From Deinococcus actinosclerus (GTDB lineage Bacteria > Deinococcota > Deinococci > Deinococcales > Deinococcaceae), in NCBI RefSeq assembly GCF_001507665.1, contig NZ_CP013910.1, positions 3,200,335 to 3,264,334 on the forward strand: 64,000 bases of DNA. Reading direction: 5' to 3'. Within the stretch, counting starts at the first letter, position 1. Each line of letters begins with the position of its first letter. This document shows, in pieces, positions 16,749 through 24,059 of the stretch. Under the pieces are notes generated by a model. That model saw only the letters and a program-made list of their open reading frames with translations. It did no database searches and had not been told where the DNA came from. Both the position numbers and the translations under genes were made by a program.

Positions 16749-17988
16749 CCGGTTCAGGCAGCAGTCGGCGCAGGTGCCACAGGTGCGCGCCCGCCCACTC
16801 GCGCCGGTCCTCGACCGCGCCCTGGATCCCGTCGAAGTAGCCCAGGGCGCGGTACACCTCCCCGGCCAGCGTGGCGTCGGCGTGCAGGGCGCGCAGGTCG
16901 TCCAGCGGGGCAAGGTCCGTCCACTCGCGCAGGTACGCGTCGCGCGCAGCGTCCAGCACGGCCGGCTCAGTGCCGTCCGGGCAGAGGTAGGCGGGATTCG
17001 CGTCCAGGAACGGGTGGGTGAGGCTGGCGTCCGACCAGTCGAGCAGCGTCACCTGTTGCCCGCGCGTGGTGACGTTCCCCCCGTGCAGGTCCCCATGCCC
17101 GAGGGTGAGGGGGATCGGGCCGACGCGCAGCCGTTCCAGCGCAGCTTCCAGCGCGGGGCGGCGGGCGCGCAGCGCGGCGGCCTCGTCGGGGGTCAGGGCG
17201 TCCGCGTGCGGGCCGCGCTCGTCCGCGTGCAGGCTCGCGTCACTGAACAGGGCGTCCAGCTGGGCCAGCAGGTACGCCGGGCCACGGTCGCGCAGATTCA
17301 GCTCTGGCAGCAGGGGCCGGGCCGCGCGCTGCACCTGCGCCAGCTGCCGCAGGACCGCAGCGGGGTCGCCCCCGGCCTCGCCGCAGCCGTCCAGCAGCAG
17401 GAAACCGCGCCGCTCGTCGCCCGCCAGGACGGGCGGGGCCGCGCCGGGCACCTCGGCGGCCAGCCGGGCGGTGACGATCACCTCCCGCCCGAAGAACTCC
17501 GGGACGGCCTTGAAGTACACGTCCCCGCCGGACGTGGGAACGCGCCACAGCAGGCTGATCTGCCAGTGTTTCAGCACGACCGGCTCGCCCAGGCGCGGGC
17601 GGCCCTGCGCGGCGAGTTCCTCGTCCAGCCACGCCAGCGCCGCCGCGTGCCAGTGCGGCCCGAACCACGGCGTGCGGGTGGGGGCCCGCGCGGCGTCCGC
17701 CAGTTCGCGCAGCTCGTCCGGGACGGGCGCCGTGTCCGGCAGCTCCGGGGTGAACAGCTGCCACGCACAGGTGGTGCGGGTCACGCCGTCCTCACCCACG
17801 CCGCGCCGGGCGAAGGCCAGCCGCCGCCCCAGCCAGCCGTCCACGCCCGCCGCCCGGGCCGCCTCCAGCACGTGCTCGCCGTAGTACACAGGCGTATCCA
17901 CGGTCAGGGTCCGGCAGGCCACCTCCGCGCCGCCGGGCCGCGTGAGCAGGAGGTGCAGGGTCGTCTCGCGCCGCACGGGGTCACTCAT
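16735..17988 (-). CDS. Aminoglycoside phosphotransferase (APH) fold family protein
   Basis: A 417-residue protein whose C-terminal two thirds have the APH/choline kinase fold: nucleotide-binding strand DVYFKAVPEFFGREVIV (Lys about 177), catalytic loop LTLGHGDLHGGN (about 300-311) and metal-binding LLDWSDASLTHPFLD. The N-terminal 110 residues look like a small NUDIX-associated or unrelated beta domain. The substrate is unknown; most such relatives phosphorylate small metabolites and do not confer antibiotic resistance. It stands alone and overlaps the convergent protease gene by 14 nt. Confidence 0.82.
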   Translation of the reverse strand: MSDPVRRETTLHLLLTRPGGAEVACRTLTVDTPVYYGEHVLEAARAAGVDGWLGRRLAFARRGVGEDGVTRTTCAWQLFTPELPDTAPVPDELRELADAARAPTRTPWFGPHWHAAALAWLDEELAAQGRPRLGEPVVLKHWQISLLWRVPTSGGDVYFKAVPEFFGREVIVTARLAAEVPGAAPPVLAGDERRGFLLLDGCGEAGGDPAAVLRQLAQVQRAARPLLPELNLRDRGPAYLLAQLDALFSDASLHADERGPHADALTPDEAAALRARRPALEAALERLRVGPIPLTLGHGDLHGGNVTTRGQQVTLLDWSDASLTHPFLDANPAYLCPDGTEPAVLDAARDAYLREWTDLAPLDDLRALHADATLAGEVYRALGYFDGIQGAVEDRREWAGAHLWHLRRLLPEPVSGA

Positions 17989-18212
17989 GGGCGCAGCCTC
18001 GCATGCTCAGGCCCGCGCCGGCATCCGCCAGGTGACGCAGCGGCCCGGGCCCGGCGCCGGTATCGCACCACGAGCCGCGTCCACGGTGCGCCTGCGCGGC
18101 CCATCGAGGCGGGAACTTATACCTTCGCCCCGTCAGGCGGCCCGTGACGCCGTACCCGGGATCGTGAGCGGGCGCGCCCCCCGGCGGCCACCGGTGCCCG
18201 AGAATGCGGCTC

Positions 18213-18458
18213 GTGAGTGACCGGGAACTGAATTTCGCGCGGGAGATCATGGGCAGCCGTTCCTACCGGGACGTGCCGGACGCCGAGGTGCTCGCGGAGG
18301 CCGAGCGCCTGCTGGACGGCTGGATGAGCGGCGAGCTGCGCATGGAACGCCCCAAGATCTACGACCATTACGCGCTGCTGCTGCTGGCCCTGACCCGGCA
18401 GGTGCGCGCGCTGGAGGCGCGCGTGAGCGAACTGGAAGCCGCGCGGGGGCCGCAGTGA
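18213..18458 (+). CDS. Small helical protein upstream of trpF, function unknown
   Basis: The GTG at 18213 gives 81 residues; the ATG at 18204 in frame adds three. The middle is helical ([56 protein letters not shown] in pieces), ending in a short leucine-heptad coiled coil. It overlaps the trpF start by 4 nt, so it is coupled to trpF. The choice of GTG comes from a GAGAAT hexamer 7 nt upstream. No family recognised. Confidence 0.65.
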   Translation: MSDRELNFAREIMGSRSYRDVPDAEVLAEAERLLDGWMSGELRMERPKIYDHYALLLLALTRQVRALEARVSELEAARGPQ

Positions 18459-19081
18459 CCGTGCAGGTGAAGGTGTGCGGCACGACCAGCGTGCGCGACG
18501 CGGTCCTGAGTGCCGAGGCGGGCGCGGACGCCCTGGGCTTCATCTTCGCGCCGGTCAGCAAGCGGCTGGTGACCCCGCAGGTGGCGCGCGAGGCGGGCCT
18601 GAGCGTGGGGCCCAGCGTGGCCCGCGTGGGCGTCTTTCTGAACCAGGGCCTGGACGAGGTGCTGCGCACCGCCGAGGCCGCGCGGGTGAGTGCCGTGCAG
18701 CTGCACGGGCCCGCGTCAGGTCTTTACGTAACTGCGGTCGCCGCGTATTATCCCGTTCTGCGTGTCGTGCGCCCCGCCGATCTGGCGGCGGAAGCGGACA
18801 TGTGGCACGGGCACCAGGGCGTCACGCTGATGCTGGACGCGCCCGAACCCGGCGGCGGGATTCCGCTCGACTGGGACGCGCTACGCTCCCTCTTCCCGCA
18901 CGGGGCGTGGCTGGCCGGAGGTCTGGGCGCGGGGAACGTGGCGGCCGCCATGACGGCCCTGAACCCCGCCGGGGTGGACGCCGTGAGCCGCCTGGAATCA
19001 GGGCCCGGCGTGAAGGACCCGGCGGCCGTGCGGGCTTTCGTTCAGGAAGCGCGCCGCGCGGCCCAGAGTTATCCACAGTGA
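18455..19081 (+). CDS. trpF: Phosphoribosylanthranilate isomerase
   Basis: Isomerises N-(5'-phosphoribosyl)anthranilate in tryptophan synthesis; cytoplasmic TIM barrel. The 208 residues contain the family signature [29 protein letters not shown] in pieces (catalytic Cys about 7), [20 protein letters not shown], and the catalytic Asp region [19 protein letters not shown], then [15 protein letters not shown] and [16 protein letters not shown] (phosphate loop). GTG start. No other trp genes are nearby. The last codons include the first DnaA box of the cluster downstream. Confidence 0.95.
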   Translation: MTVQVKVCGTTSVRDAVLSAEAGADALGFIFAPVSKRLVTPQVAREAGLSVGPSVARVGVFLNQGLDEVLRTAEAARVSAVQLHGPASGLYVTAVAAYYPVLRVVRPADLAAEADMWHGHQGVTLMLDAPEPGGGIPLDWDALRSLFPHGAWLAGGLGAGNVAAAMTALNPAGVDAVSRLESGPGVKDPAAVRAFVQEARRAAQSYPQ

Positions 19082-19237
19082 AACGGCGACCTGTGGATAA
19101 CTCCGCCCACTGTGGAAGAGTTCCACACCGGGCCTGAAAAGCGTGTTTCACACGAACAAATAACCGACCCGGCCGGGTCGCGCCCGTTCCCTTATCCACA
19201 GGCTGTCCACAGCGCCTGTGGATAAACCTGTGGATAA
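19069..19237. other. Cluster of DnaA boxes (oriC-like or DnaA-titration site)
   Basis: Five exact copies of TTATCCACA lie in 169 bp: 19069-19077 and 19192-19200 on the plus strand, and 19092-19100, 19217-19225, 19229-19237 on the minus strand. Weaker boxes are at 19203-19211 (CTGTCCACA) and in the inverted pair TGTGGAA/TTCCACA at 19111-19127. A small A/T-rich patch (aacaaataa) and a parS-like half site GTTTCAC (19145-19151) lie between. The first box overlaps the 3' end of trpF. No dnaA or dnaN is in the window. The remaining gap to 19343 holds no gene. Confidence 0.75.
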
Positions 19238-19343
19238 CCTGAGCCCACGGGGTGGCGATCCTCTCCTGCACGCGCCCGCAGCGGGCCGCCTCTCACATTG
19301 AACGGTTGCAGGGGGCACTCTAGCAGCGACGGCCCCCACCCGG

Positions 19344-20225
19344 TCAAGCGCCCGGCAGGGGGGCAGGTAACCCGAACCAGCCCGAAAGGACCTGACCGGC
19401 CTGCACCACGTTGCCCGGCTGCCCCAGGTCCACCCCGGCCCCCGCGAACGGCACGCGCGCCAGCGTATGCCCCTTCGTGCGCAGGTCCTCCAGGTTCCCG
19501 TGATCGCTGCTGACCACCACCCGCGCCCCCGCGCCCAGCAGGCCCAACAGCAGCGCGTCCACCCGCCGCAGGTACGACCGCCCGGCGGCCAGGGCGTCCC
19601 CCGGCACGTCCGGCGCGCCCGCGTGACCCAGCAAGTCACTGAACCACAGGTCCAGCGCCAGCAGGTCGACTTCAGTCGCCGTGCGGGCCAGCGCCGCCCC
19701 GTGCCGGGCCAGGGCGTCCAGCGCCGCCCCCTCCTCCATCCCAGCCCAGGGCCGCGCGTACGGCAGGCCCAGCGTCGCGCCCAGCAGCGGCACCCCCGGC
19801 GGATTCAGCGGCAGCCCCGCCGCGCGGAACGCGAACGGAAAGCAGCCCATGCGGTTGCGGCGCCCCGCCCCCGATTCCAGCGCGTGAAAGTACGCGGGAA
19901 CGTACTCGTTCCCCAGCGCCACGCGCGCCCCCGCCCGCGCCAGCCGCACCGGCAGCGCCTCGGCCTGAAGCAGCCGCTGCAGGGTCGGGCCCGGATGCGG
20001 CCCGAAATGCTCCCCCATCACGCGCACCGCGTCCCGCCCCGTCAGCCAGCACGCCTGCCCCGTCCCTGACTGCGGCAGGCCCGGCACGCCCAGCGTCGCG
20101 TCCAGGCAGCGGCCCGCGTCCACCAGCGGGCGCAGGGTGCCCAGCGGCTGATCCCAGACACTCCCGTCCGGCGCGTCCTGCGGGTGCCCCACGCCGTCCA
20201 GCGCCAGCCACACGATCCCGCTCAA
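19344..20225 (-). CDS. Alkaline-phosphatase-superfamily (phosphoglycerate mutase-like) metalloenzyme
   Basis: A 293-residue protein with the core metal motifs of the superfamily: [10 protein letters not shown] (N-terminal Asp ligand, about residue 9), [19 protein letters not shown] with the conserved Ser/Thr (about 52-58), [19 protein letters not shown] second site and [18 protein letters not shown] (Asp-His pair, about 241). This resembles bisphosphoglycerate-independent phosphoglycerate mutase and phosphopentomutase but is much shorter, so the substrate is unknown. The only in-frame start is TTG at 20225. A TATCCT hexamer followed after 6 nt by GTG (20236) points to a leaderless start that is out of frame and ends at a TGA overlapping the TTG. 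Confidence 0.7.
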   Translation of the reverse strand: MSGIVWLALDGVGHPQDAPDGSVWDQPLGTLRPLVDAGRCLDATLGVPGLPQSGTGQACWLTGRDAVRVMGEHFGPHPGPTLQRLLQAEALPVRLARAGARVALGNEYVPAYFHALESGAGRRNRMGCFPFAFRAAGLPLNPPGVPLLGATLGLPYARPWAGMEEGAALDALARHGAALARTATEVDLLALDLWFSDLLGHAGAPDVPGDALAAGRSYLRRVDALLLGLLGAGARVVVSSDHGNLEDLRTKGHTLARVPFAGAGVDLGQPGNVVQAGQVLSGWFGLPAPLPGA

Positions 20226-20253
20226 AGCGTCCTCACGGGCCCAGGATACGCCC

Positions 20254-20326
20254 GCATACCCTTGACCGATCCTGCATACCGCGCTATATTTGTTGACATC
20301 ACCGCCCGAGAGGCGGCTTTTTTATT
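20254..20326 (+). repeat. Promoter-terminator module, copy B
   Basis: TTGACC (20262-20267), 17-nt spacer, TATATT (20285-20290), then hairpin CCGCC/GGCGG (20302-20316) and TTTTTT (20318-20323). GCATACC occurs at 20254 and 20274. It is about 88% identical to copy A at 6730-6802 and has the same orientation. Here the module sits 60 bp upstream of the first RNA-repair gene, so it could act as an attenuated promoter for that operon as well as make a tiny RNA. Confidence 0.7.
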
Positions 20327-20389
20327 GTCTGCCTCGCCTGCGCCGGATGGCGGATGCCGCAGTCCCCGGCGACCCGCTAGCGTACGGGC

Positions 20390-21265
20390 ATGACCCGTGA
20401 CCTGCTCCCCGGAACGCGCGTGGCGCTGCATGTGCCCCTGCCCGGGCTGGCACAGGGCACGTGGGGCGTCGTGACCGGTGGCGCAGGGAGCGTGTACGAC
20501 GTGGATTTTGCCGGGGTGGTGCACGCCGTGAACCGCGTGCACCTGAAGGTCGCCCGCGCGGACGCCGAGGCCCTTCCGGCCTCGCAGGAGGACCTACGCC
20601 CCTTCGTGCAGTACGCGTGCGTGATGGGCAGCCGCGCCTTCGGGCTGGAGACGGACGCGTCGGACACGGACGTGCGGGGCTTCTACCTGCCGCCCGCGCG
20701 GCGGCACTGGAGCCTCGCAGGTGTGCCCGAGCAGCTGGAGTTCGAGTCGCCGGGCCGCGAGGAGGTGTACTGGGAGGCCGGGAAGTTCGCGCGGCTGGCC
20801 CTGCGGGCGAACCCAAACGTGCTGGAGGTGCTGGCCTCGCCGCTGCCGCTGACGGTCACGCCGGTCGCGGCGGCGCTGCTGGACATCCGGCACGCGTTCC
20901 TGAGTCGCCTGATCGTCACGACGTACGGGGAGTACGTCCGGGCGCAGCTGCGCCGCCTGGAGAACGAGCGGCGCACGCACGGCGAGGTGCGCCTGAAGCA
21001 CCTCGTGCACCTGCTGCGCCTCCTGATCAGCGGCGCGCACGCCCTGCGGACCGGGGAGGTCCTCGTGGACGTCACCCCGCACCGCGACGCCCTGCTGGCC
21101 ATCAAGCGCGGCGAGACGACCTGGGCCGAGGCGGACGCGTGGCGACAGGCACTCCAGGCCGACTTCGAGCACGCCGCCGCCCATACCCGCCTGCCCGAAC
21201 GGCCCGATGCGGCGCGGGTCGAGGCGTGGCTGCTGGACGCCCGCCGCGCCGCGCTCGACTGGTAG
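20390..21265 (+). CDS. RlaP-type predicted nucleotidyltransferase (RNA-repair associated)
   Basis: A 291-residue protein. After an N-terminal beta domain of about 65 residues (GTRVALHVPLPGLAQGTWGVV..., SH3-like), the nucleotidyltransferase core shows the polymerase-beta-fold motif GSRAFGLETDASDTDVRGF at about 80-98, with GS and the D-x-D pair for metal. A helical region follows (RLKHLVHLLRLLISGAHAL). The family, called RNA ligase-associated predicted nucleotidyltransferase, is found beside RNA ligases and kinases; its exact reaction is not established. TAGCGT lies 6 nt before the ATG. A second family member lies at 23262. Confidence 0.8.
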   Translation: MTRDLLPGTRVALHVPLPGLAQGTWGVVTGGAGSVYDVDFAGVVHAVNRVHLKVARADAEALPASQEDLRPFVQYACVMGSRAFGLETDASDTDVRGFYLPPARRHWSLAGVPEQLEFESPGREEVYWEAGKFARLALRANPNVLEVLASPLPLTVTPVAAALLDIRHAFLSRLIVTTYGEYVRAQLRRLENERRTHGEVRLKHLVHLLRLLISGAHALRTGEVLVDVTPHRDALLAIKRGETTWAEADAWRQALQADFEHAAAHTRLPERPDAARVEAWLLDARRAALDW

Positions 21266-21367
21266 GCCGCCGCCCGGTGGCTCCGCCATCCGGCTCAGCG
21301 GGTGGTGCGCAGCTGGCCGATGCGGGGACGTTCAGGGGGCGGCTAGGCTGCCGGGCGGTGATGCTGC

Positions 21368-21997
21368 GTGAGAGTCAAGTACCCGTCCACCCCCCACCTG
21401 CCCTGGTCGCCCGGGCTTCAGAACGATGACCGACGCATTCCGTCCCTGAGGGGCTTGGAGGGACAGGAGGTGGTCGTCACCGAGAAGCTCGACGGCGAGA
21501 ACACCAGCCTGTACCGCGCGGACCTGCATGCGCGCAGCCTGGACACGCGGCCTCACCCGTCGCGCACGTGGGTGAAAGCCGAGCGGGGCCGCTTCGGGCA
21601 TGAGATTCCGCCCGGCTGGCGCCTGTGCGGAGAGAACGTGTTCGCGGTGCACAGCCTGCGGTACGAGGCGCTGGCCGGGTACTTCTACCTGTTCAGTGTC
21701 TGGGATGACCGGAACGTGTCGCGCCCGTGGGATGAGGTGAGGGACTGGGCGGCGCGGCTGGGGGTGCCCACCCCGCGTGAACTGTACCGGGGCGTGTGGG
21801 ACGAGGCGGCCCTGCGGGCGCTGACGGTAGACACGGCGCGGATGGAAGGTTACGTGGTACGCGTGACGGGCGAGATTGGGTACGCGCAGTTCGGGCGGCG
21901 CGTAGCGAAGTGGGTGCGGGCCGGACACGTGCAGACTGATGAGCACTGGCTGAGCCGCCCGGTGGAACGCAACGGGCTGCGGGACGACCCGGCATGA
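21368..21997 (+). CDS. RNA ligase family protein (ATP-dependent nucleotidyltransferase fold)
   Basis: A 209-residue protein, shorter than T4-type ligases, covering the adenylyltransferase core only. Motif I is EKLDGENTSLY with the lysine nucleophile at about residue 40; motif III is LCGENVFAVHSLRY (about 98-111) and FYLFSVWDD; motif IV is MEGYVVRV (about 159-166); motif V is KWVRAG (about 182-187). It should seal 5'-phosphate and 3'-hydroxyl RNA ends through ligase-AMP and RNA-adenylate. GTG start. Its stop overlaps the start of the HD-Pnk gene by 4 nt. Confidence 0.85.
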   Translation: MRVKYPSTPHLPWSPGLQNDDRRIPSLRGLEGQEVVVTEKLDGENTSLYRADLHARSLDTRPHPSRTWVKAERGRFGHEIPPGWRLCGENVFAVHSLRYEALAGYFYLFSVWDDRNVSRPWDEVRDWAARLGVPTPRELYRGVWDEAALRALTVDTARMEGYVVRVTGEIGYAQFGRRVAKWVRAGHVQTDEHWLSRPVERNGLRDDPA

Positions 21998-23295
21998 GGG
22001 GGCCAGGTGGGGTGGGTGCGCTCCTCGCACAGCTGAAGGCCGGAGAGGACGTCTCGTTCGAGGCGATCAGCGGCGAGCTGACGTCGTTCGTGCCGCTGCT
22101 GGCCCAGCTGCCGGAGACGCGGCAGGACGCGCAGTGGCACGCGGAGGGCAGTGTCGCGGCGCACTCGGCGCTGGTCGTTCGCTGGGCGCATGAACTGGCG
22201 GACGGGGCGGGCCTGCGGGGTGAGCAGCGGGCGGCGCTGATCCTGGCGGCGGCGCTGCATGACGTGGGGAAGGCCCTGACGACCCGGGACGTGCCGGACG
22301 AGGAAGGCGTGGTGCGGGTGCGTTCGCCGCAGCACGCGCGGCGCGGGCGGGACGCCCTGTCGTTCCGGCTGCTGGATTCTGGACTGCCGCCCAGCCTGAT
22401 CCGGACCGTACTGGCGCTGGTCGCGGCGCATCACAGCCTGCACCGCGCGCTCGACGGGAACCTGGACCGCGGGGTGACCGCGCTGGCGCGCCGCGCGCCG
22501 CTGCCCCTGCTGACGCTGCTGGCCCGCGCAGACGCCCGGGGGCGGGTGGTGCGCGGCGCGGACGCCCGGGTGGGCGAGGACACCGCCGACCTGCTGGAAC
22601 TCGCCGCGCATGAACTGGACGTCTGGGACGCGCCGGAGCCACTGGCGGACTTCCGGGCGCAGGTGCGCTCCCTGCTGCCCGGCGCGGAGGACGACCTGCT
22701 GGCCCTGGCGCTGGGGCGCGGCGTGGCCGACTGGGAAGCGGGCGTGATCCACACGCCGCACGAGGCGGCGCAGCGCGTCCAGGCTGCCGCCCGGCAGGGA
22801 TTTCCGCGCCTGACGGTGCTGTGCGGCCCGTCCGGCAGCGGCAAGAGCACCCTGGCCGCCCAGCTGAGCGGGGCGCGGGTGATCAGCCTGGACGCGCTGC
22901 GCGCGCAACTGGGGCGCGGCCCGGCCGATCAGCGGGCGGCGGACCAGCGGGTGAACGGGCAGGTCCTGCAGGCGGCCCGGGAAGCGCTGCGGGAAGGACT
23001 GCGGCGCCGCGAGCATGTCGTGTGGGATGCCACCAGCCTGCGGCGGGATCAGCGGGCGCAGGTGCTCGGGCTGGGACATGATTACGGAGCGCTGACGCGC
23101 CTGTGGGTGGCGTGGACGCCGCCGGGCGTCGCCGCTCAGCGCAATGCCGCGCGGGCGCGCGTGGTGCCGGGCGCGGTCCTGGCCGACCAGCTGCGGATGC
23201 TGGAATTCCCGGATCTCGGCGAGGCGCACGAGGTCACGCTGCATCCCCCTGGAGGTGACGTATGGACGCTGGACTCTCCTTTCCCCCTCAGCTGA
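21994..23295 (+). CDS. HD-Pnk: HD phosphohydrolase fused to polynucleotide 5'-kinase
   Basis: A 433-residue two-domain protein. The N-terminal HD domain has the metal His-Asp in AAALHDVGKALTT (about residues 86-98) and further histidines in SPQHARRG and VAAHHSLH. The C-terminal P-loop kinase has Walker A CGPSGSGKSTLAA (about 277-289), VISLDALR and VVWDATSLRRDQR (about 343). This is the architecture of bacterial HD-Pnk enzymes, in which the HD part removes a 3'-phosphate or 2',3'-cyclic phosphate and the kinase adds a 5'-phosphate. With the ligase just upstream, it makes a complete end-healing and sealing set. The next gene starts 34 nt before its stop. Confidence 0.85.
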   Translation: MRGPGGVGALLAQLKAGEDVSFEAISGELTSFVPLLAQLPETRQDAQWHAEGSVAAHSALVVRWAHELADGAGLRGEQRAALILAAALHDVGKALTTRDVPDEEGVVRVRSPQHARRGRDALSFRLLDSGLPPSLIRTVLALVAAHHSLHRALDGNLDRGVTALARRAPLPLLTLLARADARGRVVRGADARVGEDTADLLELAAHELDVWDAPEPLADFRAQVRSLLPGAEDDLLALALGRGVADWEAGVIHTPHEAAQRVQAAARQGFPRLTVLCGPSGSGKSTLAAQLSGARVISLDALRAQLGRGPADQRAADQRVNGQVLQAAREALREGLRRREHVVWDATSLRRDQRAQVLGLGHDYGALTRLWVAWTPPGVAAQRNAARARVVPGAVLADQLRMLEFPDLGEAHEVTLHPPGGDVWTLDSPFPLS

Positions 23296-24059
23296 CCCAG
23301 TACGTGCGGGGGCACGCCTTCCCGCTGGTGTTCGCGACGGTCAGTGGGGCGCACCTGTACGGCTTTCCGAGTGCGGACAGCGACTGGGACCTGCGGGGCG
23401 TGCATGTGCTGCCGCTGGCGCAGGTGCTGGGGCTCAGGGAGGGGCCGGGCACGTGGTCCCTGGAGCGGGATGACGGGGTGGTCGAGCTCGATCTGGTGAC
23501 GCATGACGCCCACAAGTTCGCGGGGCTGCTGCTGAAGCGGAACGGGTACGTGCTGGAGCAGCTGCTGTCGCCGCTGGTGGTGCACTCGTCGGCGGCGCAC
23601 GCGGCGCTGGTGGCCCTGGCGCCGGGGGTGCTGACTCGGCATCACGCTGGGCATTACCTGGGGTTCACGGTGAACCAGTGGCGGCTGCTGGAGAAGGAGG
23701 CTGCCACGCCACAGGGCCCGCGCGTGAAGCCGCTGCTGTACGCGTTCCGCACGGTGCTGACCGGGCTGCACCTGCTGCGCACCGGTCAGATGGAGGCGAA
23801 CCTGGGCGTGCTGAACACTGGGGCGCGGCTGCCGTTTCTGGAGGATCTGATGGCCCTCAAGCGGTCGGGGCGTGAGGCGGAGCCCCTGCCGGAGCCGCTG
23901 GAGGTGTACCGCGCGGCGCACCGGCAGCTGCTCGCGGCGCTGGAGGCCGCGCCCCTCTCGACCCGGCTGCCGGACGCCGTGCCGGACGCGGCGCAGCGGG
24001 CGGTGAGCGACTGGGTGGTGCAGGTGCGGCTGGGTGCCCTTCCGCTCACTGCGCGCTGA
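23262..24059 (+). CDS. Second RlaP-type predicted nucleotidyltransferase
   Basis: A 265-residue paralogue of the protein at 20390, without the N-terminal beta domain. The motif SGAHLYGFPSADSDWDLRGVH (cut: SGAHLYGF, then SADSDWDLRG) at about 28-48 carries the Ser and Asp pair of the polymerase-beta fold, with a further acid in VVELDLVTHD (about 75). The helical C-terminal half includes QGPRVKPLLYAFRTVLTGLHLLRTG in pieces. AGGTGACGT lies upstream of the ATG; the 34-nt overlap with HD-Pnk implies coupling. It ends with a 14-nt overlap into the convergent gene at 24046. Confidence 0.8.
   Translation: MDAGLSFPPQLTQYVRGHAFPLVFATVSGAHLYGFPSADSDWDLRGVHVLPLAQVLGLREGPGTWSLERDDGVVELDLVTHDAHKFAGLLLKRNGYVLEQLLSPLVVHSSAAHAALVALAPGVLTRHHAGHYLGFTVNQWRLLEKEAATPQGPRVKPLLYAFRTVLTGLHLLRTGQMEANLGVLNTGARLPFLEDLMALKRSGREAEPLPEPLEVYRAAHRQLLAALEAAPLSTRLPDAVPDAAQRAVSDWVVQVRLGALPLTAR

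Noticed and set aside
16735..17988. Aminoglycoside resistance gene
   Set aside because: The APH fold is clear, but the family is broad and mostly metabolic; nothing here indicates an antibiotic substrate.
18112..18118. Third ECF-type GGAACTT promoter on the plus strand before the gene at 18213
   Set aside because: GGAACTT is present but no TCTAA/TCCAA-like element lies 17 nt downstream, and the 13-nt block shared by the other two sites is absent.
19144..19160. parS site within the DnaA-box cluster
   Set aside because: Only the first half (GTTTCAC) fits; the second half has several mismatches to the parS dyad, so it is not called as a site.
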